Shown: positions 23,801 through 38,400, numbered from the stretch's first letter. The stretch is DNA of 64,000 nucleotides from Aphelocoma coerulescens (GCF_041296385.1 NC_091015.1:94596004-94660003), one strand, 5' to 3'. Numbers and translations: made by a program. The notes: generated by a model from the sequence alone, not told the origin.

Positions 23801-26800
23801 ACCAAAGGCAGCTTGCTCAGCCTGGCCTCTGGTACTTCTGTGCCCTGGCTCCTCTCCATGCCAAAAGCACTGGGCTGGGGCTACACACTGTCCGTTCCTG
23901 GACTGGAGAGACTGGGAGGGGACAGACAAGTCAAGATGCAGTCACCAAAGTGCCAGATAAGAGGGAAGCATTTTTACTCTTTTTTCTTGTTTTCTTGTCT
24001 TTAAAATAATTCATTGTGTAATCATGAAAAGAACTCCTAATGATGCAGCTAGGAGGGACCTTGATGCTGAAGGCCAGCATTTGGGCTGCAGTGCCAGCAT
24101 GATGTAAGGAGCCTGTTGGGATTCTTTGCAAGTGAGTGCCTTCAAAAATAATGACAGCTGGGTTCTAGGACAAACAGGAGCTGCTGCACATTGCCAAGAG
24201 GTATCTTCTAGGGATAGTTGTGGGGGGAGTTATGGGAGGCCACCAATGTTGACTACTCCTGCAGGCATGTTACTGGACTAGCTACAGTCCTAATCTAGTT
24301 TGACAGCTGAGGTGTGCCCATCTCCATTTCAATCAACCTCTTCCCTCTCAACTTGTTTTTCACATAGATTGTACTTTCAGGATTTTCATGATGAGTCTTT
24401 TCTGCAGACACATAGTGTTATAAGATTGCCAGGTAATTCAGGAGACTTTGGAGTTTTTCACAAATATTTTTCATAAAGCAAAAGACTTTTGCTCCCTGTA
24501 CCAGTTATATGAAGCTTGGATTTTTTGCCCTTCACAGACAAAATCTAATTTAAGTGGCTGTCTTCACACCGTCAGACATTTTTCTCAGACTGTGACCTGT
24601 CTATGGCTGTGGAGGGGAAGGAGGGGAATAATTTGCTGTCTTAATGACCAACTACAAGCAGCATGGAAAAACATCAGTGTGTTTGTCTGCTCTATCCCCT
24701 GAAAAGACCTCAAACGAAGGACTCTGATTTCTGTTTAAGTTTGTTCAAATCCCAGGAGCAAAGAACAACTTTATTCCTAAGCCCACCAGTAAGAATCTCT
24801 TAAAATTGCATTTTGCCTTCAGCATCCCAAAGGACATAGTGCATCAGCCATTCATTATCCCTCTGCTATTACAAACTACCTTTCTCATCCAAACACCTCC
24901 CCTGTTTGTGCAGGAAAAAAAACATCTCATAGGAATTAGACTCACAGAAGAATATTGTCTTCTCTTTCACGTTCTTCCCCCTTGGCTGAAAAGAAATCTA
25001 ACTGTGGCAAAAACCCCAGGTGCTGTTCCCTCTCATTCTGTTGGTCAAAGTTGTCCTCATAAATAGGAAGTCAGCAGTCCAAAACATTTAATATTTCATT
25101 ATGGTTTGTGTTAGTATCTTGTGGCTGAGTATCAAGATTTAGTCTAAGGAAAGCAGAGTAATAATTTTGATTTCACATAAAGGATAGCATATTGGAAATA
25201 TTCTTCCTAACTAGACTTTGATTTATGCCACTGGCAATGTTATCTCTCCCTGCACTAAGTTATTAGCAAATAGTTAGTGGTTAAAAATGTCCTGAAACCA
25301 GACAGTTAAATCCATTCATTAGCTATATTCATGCATTTGTGAGACAACAATGTCAAGTGACTCATAGTTTAGTTCCTGGATTGTTTCCGGCAATGCCATT
25401 TTCTTAATGAATATGCACTTCCACTTGCTTTTGAATGGTAGATTTTATCAACTTCTTGCATCTACTTTTCTCACATCATGGCTTCTAAATTTGAGAGAAA
25501 GAAAAGTACATTTTTTCTATATGTTCCTGAAGTTTTGAAGGATGACCACTGTTTTATATGTAATGCCTTAAAAGAAGTGCTGGACTTAATGCTGTCTTTG
25601 CTCATTAACTTCACGACTCATCTCTAGTCCTCAAAATGCTTGTCTTGCCAAGAAAATCTCTTTCTCTTAATAAGGAGGCAGAAGCAAGAAAACTATTAAA
25701 TGAATTCAAGGAAATTTTCTAAGCAGGCCTGCCCACCTTCTGAAGGGATGACTAGACTAGAAGGATAATGTAGGTCTAATTTCCAGCTTAGATGGAAAAG
25801 AAGGAAGGAAGCATGATGCAAATGGTAACAAGCTGTCAGCAAAGGAGGTAGTTGTGTCTGTGGGGGGATGAGGGATGTACAAAGTGTACAGGAAGATAGC
25901 TTTTATAGACATGAAGTAGTTACATAATATGATGAAATGCAGAGAGGCAGAGCTCTAGGGCACAATCATTCTCTACTAGCAAAATGCTCGTTCATGCAAA
26001 AGACATTTCCAAACAACAAATTAACCCAACAGGAATAGAAATTGCAGCTGTAAAGAAAAAAAATGCCATACTCAGCATTAAGGTTATTCTGACTCATAAC
26101 TGTGTATGTGAGGAGTTTTTCTGTTCAGTTCCACATTCTCCATCCATTAAACAAAGCAAGCAATAATGAGGTGCAGGAAAATACTGGGGAGATTTCTCCC
26201 TGTAAAATTTTGTGTCCTTTTGTATTTTTAACCTTGTTTCCTAAAGGAGTAGTATTTGTTGTGGTATTGCTGGCAGGATGTCGATTAGCCTGTTTCATGG
26301 ATGTTCCCTCTTCCTCCAAAAACTTTGGGACCTATTTGGTTTTTACCAAATTTGAAGTAAGGTCAGAAATCTTACAACTCTGTAAATTTGGGCACCAAGC
26401 AGGAAAAACCTACTCTTCCACAGGACAGAAGACAGGCAGAACTTACCAGTTATGCTGGTGCTTGACAAAAGTCAACTTAATAAGAACATTTTATGATTTT
26501 TATACACCAAATTAAATATGTATTTAATATATTATAATTTATAACCTCTGTGCACACTATTGAGGTGGACTAGATTGTTTAAGAGAAAGGATGTTCGGAA
26601 TGATTTTGAGAGGAGAAAAATGAAGAAGTTTCTTGTATTCAGGGATGATCTTCCTGAAGTGTCTAGTGCTAGGTGCTCCTTTTTGAGGCACCTGCATTCA
26701 TTACTGTTTCCAAGGCCAAATGAAAATGTGGTACAGGTATATGAACCAACAGGCAGAAATATATGAGATGGAGTGGAGACAGAAATGTCAATTTGTAGTT

Positions 26801-29800
26801 TTTTGAACATACTTTCAATAACAGGAAAGTACTAGTCCTTCAGCAGCACCTTCTAGACATCAAAACAAGTTCCTTCAGAAACTCTAATCGTATTTACTGT
26901 CCTTCTCACTTTCATATGTCAAATAGTGTCTGTTGTTAGCTTTGGCTGACCACCTTAAATTTTTAAATTTTTTTCCACAGAGCTTTATTTACCATGCTTT
27001 TTGATCCCATGTGTACTCTAAGGAATACTTCATAGGTTTAATTTAATTTCATATCTTCTCTCACTTTCCATCTCATCTGTCAAAGTAGTGACACTATTTC
27101 GCAGTAGTTACTTTTATTAATAATTAATTGATTAGATAGGGTATAAAAAGTTAATCATTTGTGGTAATGCACAGCTATAAAACATAGAAATTACATATTG
27201 ACCATTTTATTTATAAAAATTTTCGCATAAGAAGATGTCAGCCCTTTAATGAGAATGAGAGGAGAAGCTAAATATTTGATATCTGTAGAAGGTACATTCT
27301 CTTTGCCAGTATCACTATCTAATGGGCTAATTTCCATCTCTTATTTCTGTTTCAGCATATTCTATCTTTATCAAACCAAAACACTGTTGTAAAGGTGAAA
27401 AACCGAAAAAGATTTTTCTAAGTATAAATCTAATTAAGAATTTTGAGGTTCGTAGAAAGCCATAATGACTGTCCTGGAAGTCTTTAGGGAAAAAAGTATA
27501 AATTCAGGAGAGCAACTGTATTCATTGTACATGTTGATAAAATCTGAGACTGCATTTAGAAAGAAAATAGCAAATCATTATAGCCAGATTTTAGAACAAT
27601 GGAACAAGCCCATCTCACTATAAAGACAAGTGGTGGTTAGAAAGATAACCTGTAATAAGAGCCCTAGGTCTAACAACCTGATAAAATGCTACTGCATATT
27701 GTGACTAGAACTGCTGTGTTTTCATTACTACTTTGACATTTTACTTACACTATTACTTACTTGTTTTCAAACTGAATCTGGTTTCTGTACCTCAAATATA
27801 TGCAAAATAAGGGAATTTTATGATTAAATGAACAAAAGCCTTTATCTTCCTTCTTATAGATTTCCTTCAAATTACTACTCACTTTCTCAATGCTCTGGTA
27901 GCCTATAGTAACATGTCCTAGCTCATAACTGTATTAATCACTGAAATAATATGTGGTGATGCACTAATTGATGAAAGGTATGCTATTTAAGAATTCTTCT
28001 GAAAATGAATGGAGAAAGTTGGATGATTTGCAGCAACCAGCAGAAGGCTCATCTTTTGATGTTGCAAGAGAGGGCAAGAAACACTGTAGAAGGTTAGTGA
28101 AAGATGAAACTGCTGTTTCTACCCCCTTTATTGAAAACAATAGATAGCTTGAAGCCAGCAAGTCTAAAATTTCTAATAAGCTCATACATCTGAACTGCTT
28201 GGAGGAACAGCACCTTACAGGGTAATTTTTGTAGGTGAAGTTCCTCACATATGTGGTGATACAGATTAAATGTTGGTTACACTGTATAGGCACTTCTTAA
28301 CAGTCTTAACTTTGCTAATGAGATTTAACCTATTTTTTTCTGAAGGAAAATGTCTCAGTATTACTTTTCCATTACTGAATTTCATACTACCAAGCTGTGC
28401 ACATTTTAAAAATTATTTTCTCCAGTCAGATTCAACTGATCCTAATTAACATTAGTATTACTTCAGTGAAACAGATTTTACAGTCCTGGATAACCTCTGC
28501 ACCACCAAGAGACCCAGACCAGACTGGCTGAAAATGGATGCTGGAACATTCCCCTTTCATTTGAGAAGCAGCCAAACGTCTTAATTTTTTTTGCATAACC
28601 AACATATATAAGGGTGCAAGGGATTAAATAAATTCTGGGTGATAGTGATCAAACGAATAAACTCCCAAAGCAATATATTTGCTTTCTGATAGTTTATATT
28701 TTGCTTTTTTCCCATGCAAAATCTTTTCAGTCATCTCTTTTATCTCTGTAGTTTATTTTGTATTTCATAAATGCATTCTGTGCATAATTAAACCAGCACT
28801 GATTTTCAAAGTCATAATGAACTTAATGTTAATTTTGACACTGGCTTATGCAGAGACAGGATTTCATCTGGAGTAAAAGGAGGGACTTCTCAATGACTGA
28901 ACATGCAGAAAAGAATATTTTGCAGTTCAATCAATGTCAGAGTCAGTTTAGAAGATGCTGAAAAAAAATCAAGAGAATAAATAATAAATTCTGCAGATGT
29001 AGCAATTAGTGGTTCTGAGAAGGCCTGTAACTGTTACCACAGTAATATTAAATTTTTCTGTCACTGAACATGATCTATTATCATTAATTTTAAATGCCAG
29101 TACAGTTCCATTGCCATAACGGTGGGGTATAATCTGCATTCTTTGACAAGGGTTTGTAATTAACTTTTACTGAGGGCACTGAGTGCTTTGATGGAGATCT
29201 GCTAATTTTACTGAAGTCTGATCAGTAGGAAGCAAGATGCCACCTCTAGCATTGCCAAGTTTAGTTCTGTGTGCTCTCTTTTCACCCATGAAATGGAGCA
29301 CGAATGCCCTGCAACTGCAGTCTGACAGTTCACAGGAAAAAGAACAGAAGCATGGGAGGTTCTTCAGAAGTGCAACAACATTTAGTACTGCTGGTGCCCT
29401 ATCAGGCTGAATACAGGTTATCTGCATATACCCTGCCTTAAGGTAAACTCAGCAGAAAGCACAAACCTGAAACACCCCTTACGATTTTCTCATTGCAGTT
29501 CAGGGCACACTCTTTCTCACTTTGGTGGGATCAGCATTCCTTGATGAGTCCTGCCATGATAGGCTTTCATTACAACATGTTAGATTCATGCACCAGTTAG
29601 GTTTTCAGAGTTTCTTTTTTTTCTCCCCTTGAGGAGGAACATGGAGGAACACATCATAAATAAACACGAATAGATGGAACAGAGGATATTAACTCTCGTT
29701 GGAGGTTATCCACTTCACTGAGTGAGCTTACATAGGTCTAGAGATGGTCTAGTTATTGGGAGACAGCTAGAGAAGGACTGATGCTGTGAGACACAGAGCA

Positions 29801-32057
29801 TGTTCAACCTCCCTGATATGCAGCTGCATTTAGGAGTAGGTGGGCTCTTCAGGACCAAATACAGTCACAATCACTGCAAGGACACATGGTAGAGTGAAAT
29901 TTGTGCAACTAAATTTGAGAAGCAGGGCTGTTTAGTAAACCTGACTTTAAAAGATGGAGTGTTGCATTTTCCTGGGAGCATGACACAAAAAGGCTCAGAA
30001 TAAATGGGATTTCTAATTTCCAGTGAACTTATTTAAAGTTTAATAAACCTTCAAAGAACAAAGTTTGGTGCATTTGGGCTGTTTAATTCTTTAAGCGCAA
30101 TGTTGGCAGTTTCTCAGTATTTGTTGATGGCTGTAGCTGTCTGGCAATCTGCCAAACATAAATACTGTGCAAAGCAGTCTTTGAAAGTTCACTAAGCAGT
30201 TGCTTCTAGTTGATTTCTATTTAGTTAGTTTTGTGACATCCACGTTAGTATTTCCTCCCAAAAAATGAGGAAAAATAATGTGTGGTCTAATGAGGAATAA
30301 AGATGATCCACCTAAATTTCTTTATCACATTTATCTGTACAGCGGAATCACCTCACCAATCCTCGTTATCCTTGCACCCCGTAGGAGTGGAGTTTCAATT
30401 GCTATCAAACAATTCATCATAGTATTTTACCTAATTTAATCTAGAGACAAGTGTATAAACTTATTATATTTTCTTTCCTGCAGGGTATTAACATTCAGAT
30501 TTCATCCAGCTAGGCACCCAGTTCCATTTGAATACTTATCTTATCTGATTAACCCTCCTGCACTGATGAGTTGATGGGAAAACCTTAGAAAGGTGTATTT
30601 ACTTCTGTTACTTTCACAGTCCCATTATAACAAGTGTGAGTTTTATTACTGACTTCAAGATTTTACGTCACCAGAAGAAAAATCTTGAAGAGATGACAGG
30701 CTAAGACAGGCTTCTGTTCTTGACCTGAATTATACCTTGTGCCAGAAAATAGTAATAAAAAGGCCTTTTCCTGGCCAAACCCCCATTTTTGGCCTCTGCT
30801 AAGACATTGTTGCAAACTGGCAGTTCTTTCTAATCACAGCAAGATGAGATCAAATCAGAAGCATTGCTTATGGGAAAGTTTGGAAGTACACTCTGAACAG
30901 AAATCTTAAGGACTGTAGGAAACACAGAAAAAAATAGCTGCTGGAGCAAAAATCTGACCTTTTCACTGTTTCTAGGAACTTTGTTTTGAGAATCGAATTT
31001 TGTTCCTCCAGCCATCCCTTGCCATTCCCTGAGGGGTAGAGACAAGCTTCCAGTGGCTGCACAAATACTGTCCATCAGTACAAACTGACCTCTACTCGTC
31101 ACTCAGTCCAGTCATACCATCCGTTTATCCTTTGCTTCATTGCACGTATTGGATGTCAGCGCCTGCCTTCTGGACAAGGCTGCTAAAAATGCAGTTGAAT
31201 ACAAATCTGCAAATTGGGCTGAATTGCTGTGATTTGTCTCCAGCCAGGTGACCTGTCCAGTCAAAGCTGGCATCATCCCCTCTCAGAGGATGTACTGGTG
31301 GGAATGGCATTAAGGGTCTTGCCAAACAGTATTTAGAAGATCGTCAGTGATTTTGTTGCTGGAAGCATCACGCTTTTGGCTCATATTATATTGCAGGGTA
31401 TTTCAAGTGTGTCATTTGTTCTTGGTATTGGAGCCAGTGAAATTATCAACTGTGAATAATTTATGTGAAGAATTCTGGCAGTTTACATCCAAAATTTTAG
31501 TTCCATGAAGACTGGTATTTCACACAGATACAAAGCAAACGCATGCGTTTCAAGTCATTTTTTTGTTCTTTTTCTCCAGCCAATAAATTCAGTGTGTACA
31601 CACACATATAATTAATCTGCCTAATTCTTCAGTAGCACTTTGCTTCAAAATTGCTTTGAAGTCTTTCAGTGGTAAAAGGGAATTGATATCTTCTCACTTA
31701 TTTGACTGCTGGTTTGTTTTACAGGAATCTGCACCTTGGGTAAGGTTTTCCAAGTAGTCTGAATTTCCTCTTGCATTGTCAGAGGTAAAACCACTGTTCA
31801 TTTCTGTGGGAGCAGCACGCCATAGTAATTTTTTCTTGTTTCCACCTTTCACATTCCTTGTCCTAAGGTCAAATGTGGTAAAAGTTTGGTTTTCTCATAG
31901 AAACTTGCCTTTCAGAATAATCACTTCTGAAACATAATTTAAGATTGTGAAAAGTTACAAAAGACTAATACTTTCCCATGGAAAGCTTTCTTCTTGAAAA
32001 TCTTTCATATGCCAGTCCAGGATAAGGAAAGACAGGGATTCATAAAAGGGTCACAGT
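23801..32057. other. Long unique AT-rich stretch, no gene seen
   Basis: No exon, RNA or transposon recognised. The longest frame is 137 codons (26102-26515, plus), without domain or splice context. A homeodomain-type AT cluster (TAATTAATTGATTA) and a TATAAAA word lie near 27120-27160, but with no gene beside them they carry little weight. Confidence 0.5.
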
Positions 32058-32359
32058 TCATAGAACCATAAAATCATGAAATATCCTGAGTCGGAAGGGA
32101 CTGACAAGGATCATCAAAGTACAACTCCTAGCCCTTCACAAGACACCCCAAGAAACCCACCCTGTGCCTGAGAGTGTTGTTCAAACACTTCTTTAACTCT
32201 GTCAGGCTTGGTGCTGTGACCACTTCCCTGGGGAGCTGTTCCAGTGCCCACTCACCCTCTGAGTGAAGAACCTTTTCCTGATATCCAATCTAAGCCTCCA
32301 CTGACACAGCTTCATGTCATTCCCTTGGGTCCTGTTGCTGGTCGCCAGAGAGTTGAGAA
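32058..32359 (-). mobile_element. CR1 LINE fragment, about 300 bp
   Basis: A 3' CR1 tail on the minus strand. On the plus strand it starts with TCATAGAACCATAAAATCAT, continues ATATCCTGAGTCGGAAGGGA and includes CTTGGTGCTGTGACCACTTC, GAACCTTTTCCTGATATCCA and GGTCCTGTTGCTGGTCGCCA. This version (ATATCCTGAGT rather than GGTTTGGGTTGG) belongs to a different CR1 subfamily from the other copies here. It is close to consensus and so fairly young. It is 5'-truncated near 32359. Confidence 0.96.
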
Positions 32360-34584
32360 GACAATAGTCGTGTTATTAGGAAAAAAATCATGTTTTTCGC
32401 TTAATTCTATGTGTTCCATACAAGCACACACCTCAGTGGAGCATACGTGGTTTTATAAATTGCAGCTTGCTTCACTTAAGGCAAGTCTGAGATCACACTT
32501 CCTAGCTACTGGCTGGTTCAGATGAAGTTACTATCTCTCTGACTTTTGTAACCCTCTGAAAGAGTGCATGCATCCTTTACAGCTTCCCTGTGTTGCAAAG
32601 CTTCTGCAGTCAAGACAGGCCAATGATATTGCTACTTTTGGAGGAAAAAAGAAATTTTTGGCATTTTTTAATCTTTGTATTACTGGAACAATGGAAGTGT
32701 GTTGGCTACCAGATGTCTATGTACACTCTCACTCTTTACACCTTTATAGTACTCTCTGTTGGGCAAAGTCATGTACATCTGTGAATACTTATAGGACAAC
32801 ATCATTTGATTTGTGCAGCGCCTGTTTCTGGAGTGCATATGTGTATGAATTATATGTATAAATATGTGCATAATTTATAAGTATAAATATGTGCATATAA
32901 AAAAACATTTGTAATTTCTACTGAAATGCCAACCCTAATTAGCACATATTCAAAAGGAGAAGTATGTTTTCCCCTAGAGTTTAAAGTCTAATTAAATCTA
33001 AAATTTCAGATATGTTGTCCTTTATTGGAGAAGGGAAATAGCAGCTTACTGATAAAAGAACTTTAAGTTTCTGCAACATTCCATAGATACCCACGAAACA
33101 GAAGTGGTTCCCTCGTATAAACAGGTTTCTGACCTCTTACAGCTCATGAAGCCGAGTAAAAGGTGAAGTGTAAACATTTTCTGGTCTTCTTTGTCATAAT
33201 GCTGCTGCTTTCTCTTCTATTTGCCTTCTAAACCTAGGCATAGATTGCTCCAATGTGTCATTCCCAAGCAGTTGCTTTTTCTTGTTTCTTTATTGATCAT
33301 GGTGGCTGGCTTCTGCCTTTAGGAAAGTCCTGACATTGATGATCCCTGCTTGAGGGCTGGGTAAAGATCACAAATAATTGTGCCTACTCATGGGATGCTG
33401 CTAATAAGACCATCAGGAACAAACTGGGACTTCCTTAATAACATCAACAAAGTGGCACATCTCAAGACACTTAAAATGAAAAGTACTTTCATGTGCTACT
33501 CAAGATAACTGGGGTCTTACCTCTCATAAATACTCCATTAAAAGCAAAAAGGGAATTGACAAAGTGTGACAGGATTTGAGAAAGATAAACAAAGTAAGTG
33601 GAGGTGAAATGCAGAACTTTCCACTCATACTTTATTGCTACGTGAAATGTGTGAAATGGGATTCTGTAGTTCTCTGCTTAGACAAACCTGCATGAGTGAC
33701 TGGTAGCCACATAACACAGCATTATTTGGCCTAGACAGCCTGATTCCCTTCAGAGAAATACCCTTACACCATTCTCTATTCTAACTGCAAGAGGGCCTTA
33801 GTCTTACATCTAAAAAAACACTTAGATACTGTCCATGTCATAACCTTAAAAAAAAATTTCAAATATAAAATAGGACTTTAAAAATGCATTCCAAATGTCA
33901 GTGTTGGGCTCTTTGGGACTCTCTTTTCATCACTATTGATTTATTCAGTAACACACCTTGAAACTAGCTGGATGCCTCTTTGAAAAACTGTGTTTTAATA
34001 CTTTTCGATGTAATGCAGATTATTAATATATTACTTAAAACCCAAGATTTGCTTATTTTCATTTTCACACATTTTAAAAGGTTGCTGAAACTGCATAGAA
34101 ATAATGTGTGAAATTGCTAAATGAGGCTATTATTTCCTTTTTTTCTATGCTAATGAATTCATTAACAGTTGTTCAGTTATTATCAAGGGTATTCTTTAGT
34201 TGTTGGATTAGACAGATTTTTATCTTATTCTGACTGTGAATCTGCTCATTACATATCTGACAAAAAGTAGATGATTTCTCCTGGAGAAAACTAACACCCA
34301 AGCCCCCAAAACATAACCAGGAAATGTTCTCATAATTTCCTTGACTCTGATGTGTGTTTAAGCTCTTCAGTTTGCTTTTTGAGACTGTTCAGAACATCAT
34401 CATGAACCGTGTAAACATGTCAACAACTGTAAGTGAGGAATAATAATATCAATGCTGAACTTATAACAGGCAGTGTAAACACTAAGATAGGGTTTTCCTG
34501 GTTGTATCATTTGTCAAATAATCTTTCTAAGGCATAGAATAAGATAGAAATCTGTTCTACACTTATATGTTCACCTACCTTTCA
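32360..34584. other. Unique sequence, no gene seen
   Basis: No gene seen. A 17-bp word GTATAAATATGTGCATA occurs twice, at 32856-32872 and 32881-32897 (period 25). Otherwise AT-rich unique sequence. Confidence 0.55.
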
Positions 34585-34739
34585 TTTAATGAGGGATAAA
34601 AGTGCTTATCTTGTAAATGACATCATTTTTCACTCCTTACAGACTTTCAATACTCAACAATGAATATTCATTAAAAATATAGCCCATTTAATCAAAAAAC
34701 CTAGAAGTATTTTGAAATTAATTAATTAGTGACACCTAA
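34585..34739. repeat. 155-bp direct repeat, copy 1
   Basis: Matches 35303-35457 without any gap at a constant offset of 718 bp. I count 10 differences in 155 positions (about 93.5% identity), nine of them transitions. The unit starts TTTAATGAGGGATAAAAGTG and ends in an AT-rich part with TTAATTAATTAGTGAC. The sequence outside the unit does not match between the copies, so this is not the edge of a longer tandem duplication. I do not recognise the unit as CR1, LTR or a known DNA transposon; its ends are not TG/CA. Confidence 0.95.
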
Positions 34740-35302
34740 CGTCACATCTATTTGTGAACATATTTCAAGTACACTTCACTGTTTTGCCTGATGGTCCTGT
34801 ACTTCATACCTGTTCTTATTCCTGCTGTCTTTAGATTTATCACTTCTTTTATCCAAGAGCTCTTTGGAGATAGGAGCTTGTTAGATACATTTAAGAAACA
34901 TAGTACAGGAAGGTCTTGATGCCAGGTTGAATCTTGTACAGTTTTATGAATTACGGATGGCCTTAGTACATGACACAATAGGTGAAATTTATGATACAAT
35001 TATCCTTATAGACAACAGCTGTCCTTTCTAGAAGGAAAATTTGTGCATTAGGTGAATGAGAAATGCAAACTGAAGAGAAATGTCTTACACAAGATTGTCC
35101 TTGATACTTCACAAGTCTGTAGGGATGGTGTGGGGTCACAGGTGTGGCTGAAGTATACTGTAGAAAACCTGTGAGATAATCCCAACCTGTGGGGTAAGTA
35201 AGGTTCACATTACCAGGTTTGCATGTGCTCACATTCTTGCAAGTGTATAATCTTCTCTAGACTGCTCTGCATTCTCTCTCTTCCTATTACACAGCAAAGA
35301 TG
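34740..35302. other. 563-bp spacer between the direct repeats
   Basis: Unique sequence separating the two 155-bp copies. Overlapping short frames occur on the minus strand only. No family recognised. Confidence 0.5.
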
Positions 35303-35457
35303 TTTAATGAGGGATAAAAGTGCTTATCTTGTAGATGACATTATTTTTTGCTCCTTACAGATTTTCAACACCCAACAATGAATATTCTTTAAAAATATAG
35401 CCCATTTAATCAAAAAACTTAGAAGTATTTTGAAATTAATTAATTAGTGACGCCTAA
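35303..35457. repeat. 155-bp direct repeat, copy 2
   Basis: Second copy of the unit at 34585-34739, same orientation and same length. Differences from copy 1 include GTAGATGAC for GTAAATGAC and GACGCC for GACACC. The join with flanking DNA is abrupt at both ends. Confidence 0.95.
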
Positions 35458-38400
35458 TGGTGTTTTTAAATGGGTCAAATGCTAAACAGCACAATCGTAT
35501 AAATAACCTCATGAGTGGAAAAAAGAGGAAGGTGAAGTTTTAGGACAGTCATTATCCTTTTGAAGACTGTGGTGATGTTTAACATGTTTAAAAGTAACCT
35601 GGGATAATAGCTAGAGCACTCAGTATGTGGCAGATTAAAACCTCTCTTCTTTTGCAGCAGCAGCAGCTATTTGACAGTATAGACAAACCAGCTACACTTG
35701 CCTTACTGCAGTTCCAGCCCTTTTCCCTGGTGACATGGCTCTTTGCAGTCATTCTGAGATGCTTCACAAGGCAAAACAAAGGCTCCTGCCAGCCAGCAAA
35801 ACAAAAAGTAGCCCCATAATGATACTGTGTGGAGATACACCACACAAATACACTGGTCACCTCTGCTAGTTACCCACCCCCTCCCACTCTGAAGGGATGG
35901 TTTGAGGGTCAGGAGAAGCTTTCTGTCCTGTAAGAACGTGCTGGGTGCTGTGAAAAGAAGGTTCTCTTTATACATTACTTCCTACCACAATATGGAGAAG
36001 CCACCATGAGACGAGGGTTCACAAGGTACAAAGAGATGCAGAGGCGTTTACTGCCCGCTGTGAGATGAATTAAAATGTATCCAGTAGAAAGTATTCAAGC
36101 AGTGTGAGATAAGGAGCAGCAAATTCCAGATTTTGTAGTATGTGACAGAAAATAAAGTTGTTCCCAGAGAACAGCTGCAGTGCTGGGATCCTCTGATTAA
36201 ATAATTTGCCCAGGGCCTAAGGGAGCTGGGGACTATAACCATCATGGACAAATGCCCACTTTTACAGTCTATTTTGGCTTTCAGGATTATGCGTCTTCTA
36301 TAAAAGAGAAGTTACCATTAAGATGAAAGTGATGGGCTTAAGGCAGAAATTATGGGTGGAGGCTTCTGTGCTTGTGTTATGTGGGCAGACAGATGAAACA
36401 GCCAGAGAGTTCCCTTCTGGCTTAAAGAGCTCTAGGAGTTGAGCATAAAAGATTATGGCTTCCCAAATAAGCTGGGTCAAGGGTGTAGTATAGATCCTGA
36501 GGGAGTTTTGAAAGCAGAATGCTGGGGTCTGACAGGTCAGAAAGGGTATCTTTGAAAGAATAAATCAGTGTTGAGCTCCTAACATAAAAACTGCTCTGGG
36601 AGAATCCACAAAAATGCTCCATGTGCTTTAGATATATTTATTCCAAATTTATATATGCTTTCCAATAAATTTTGAACAATGATATGATCACAGAGGGTAA
36701 ATTTTAAACTTTCATGTGCAATTGACATTTCATTTTAAACTCATGTATACTGAAAAAATATAAAACATGGGGACCACAAGGGTTCCAAAGACCTTGTTCT
36801 CTATGCCGGAGTTTAGACAGCCAGATAAGACACACAAGCATCTAGCTTCATTGTTGCTGTTAAGACATGAAGAATTACTTTATAGGGAGGTGATGAGACA
36901 AAATTAAATTTAAAGCACTAGGTTAGTCAATAAATTTTGTAATAGTCCAATTTTTCAAGGAATCTTGCCTTAAGCCATGAGTACAATAGGAAAGTGACAT
37001 ATATTTTCTTTTTCTTTTTGCTTCTACTGCCATTTGTCAGTTTTCTCTATTTAAAGGAATCAGTGTGTCATCAGCTTTATAATTACATTTTTCCAGACAA
37101 GAACTAGAAGTATTATTGCACATTTTATATATCTACCTGAGAAATTGTGATAGGCAGATGTGCTATAAAACTGTCAATCTGCAAATTAAAAATAATAATG
37201 ATGTTATGTACATACCAACAAACAGGTCCTAAGGAATAATATGGGCATTGCTAATGGACATGCTAATGTCACTAATTATTCCCGTATATATGTTTTTCCC
37301 CTCTGTGCTGCAAATAACGTGAAGGATGACTTCATAAGCAACTAAGATGTGGTTTGAATATTGCTCAATGTTTCTGTGTTTGAATGGGTACCAAGCAAGC
37401 TCCATCTATTTAAAAATTGCTACCATTCTTTCTTTAAAGATATTTTACCTTTTAAAATTTTAAAACCTTATTTTATTAGGATGCTAGTCTTGATGTGATC
37501 CTGTCCTATGGATATAGACTTACAAGTCCCTGTCAGTGGACACTTCTGACAGAGGAAAGCTCCAGGTATGATTTCTTTCTAATATCCTTATACAGCCCAA
37601 AACTTAATCACCCCTGTGTAAAAGTCTTTATAATTATCAAATGACATTGCCAAATTCAAGATTTCTAATGAAACTGCAATATTAAGGAAAAAATGCATTT
37701 GTAAATTTATTTTCAGACATGTAAACATAGTTGGCAAGGTGGATTTTTAAGCTCTGACATCTATTGTATCTTGAAAGGGCTCCACACATAATTATAAAAA
37801 GAGTGGGAAAAAACTCAAGGTGTCTGTTAGTCCCCTTTAAGAGTAGCAGCTCTAGGCTCTTCCTGTTTTGTACCATCTGTATACTAACATGACTTCCTTT
37901 TTCTGCAACACCTTCATACTTCCATGACTACCAATGTTCACAGCAGTAAATTCATGCTATTAATGGTAATCTCACTAAATGCAAATAACAATTTATGTTA
38001 CAGCAGATCTCTTGTCAAAGGAGAGATGATAGGTGATAATCTTTGTCCCTAAACCCCATGTGCACATAGGGATGCTGCTGTCTGTGTGTTGCCCAACATT
38101 TCGCCTTTCTTTATGCTTTCTTGTCTGTGTCAGAGGTGGATAAGAGAAAACAGAGTATGGCAAGCATGGGGAGAACAGTGGCTGGGATGGGGGGATGGAA
38201 ATATCTGCTGTGTGCAGCTGTAGAGGAGAACTAGAAGCATTTAGGAGAGGATCTTACAGGGGAGGGAAACAGCCAGGTCTTTGCATTTGTAATTCCAGGT
38301 TCCTTTCCATGTGGAGACAGAAATACAGCATAGGCCCCAACAGGCTGTTGTAATATTGTTCTGGCTTGCGTTTGAAAAAATCTTACCAACAGATCAGTGA

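Noticed and set aside
23707..24009. 100-codon frame around the CR1 at 23.6 kb
   Set aside because: It begins inside a minus-strand CR1 3' untranslated tail and continues into flanking DNA, so it is not a protein gene.
26102..26515. 137-codon plus-strand frame
   Set aside because: No recognisable domain and overlapped by other frames on both strands; judged chance.
27120..27160. TATAAAA word as a gene promoter
   Set aside because: Such words are expected by chance in AT-rich DNA and no transcript or exon lies beside it.
32244..32525. 93-codon plus-strand frame
   Set aside because: Starts within the antisense of a CR1 tail and runs into unique sequence; not a gene.
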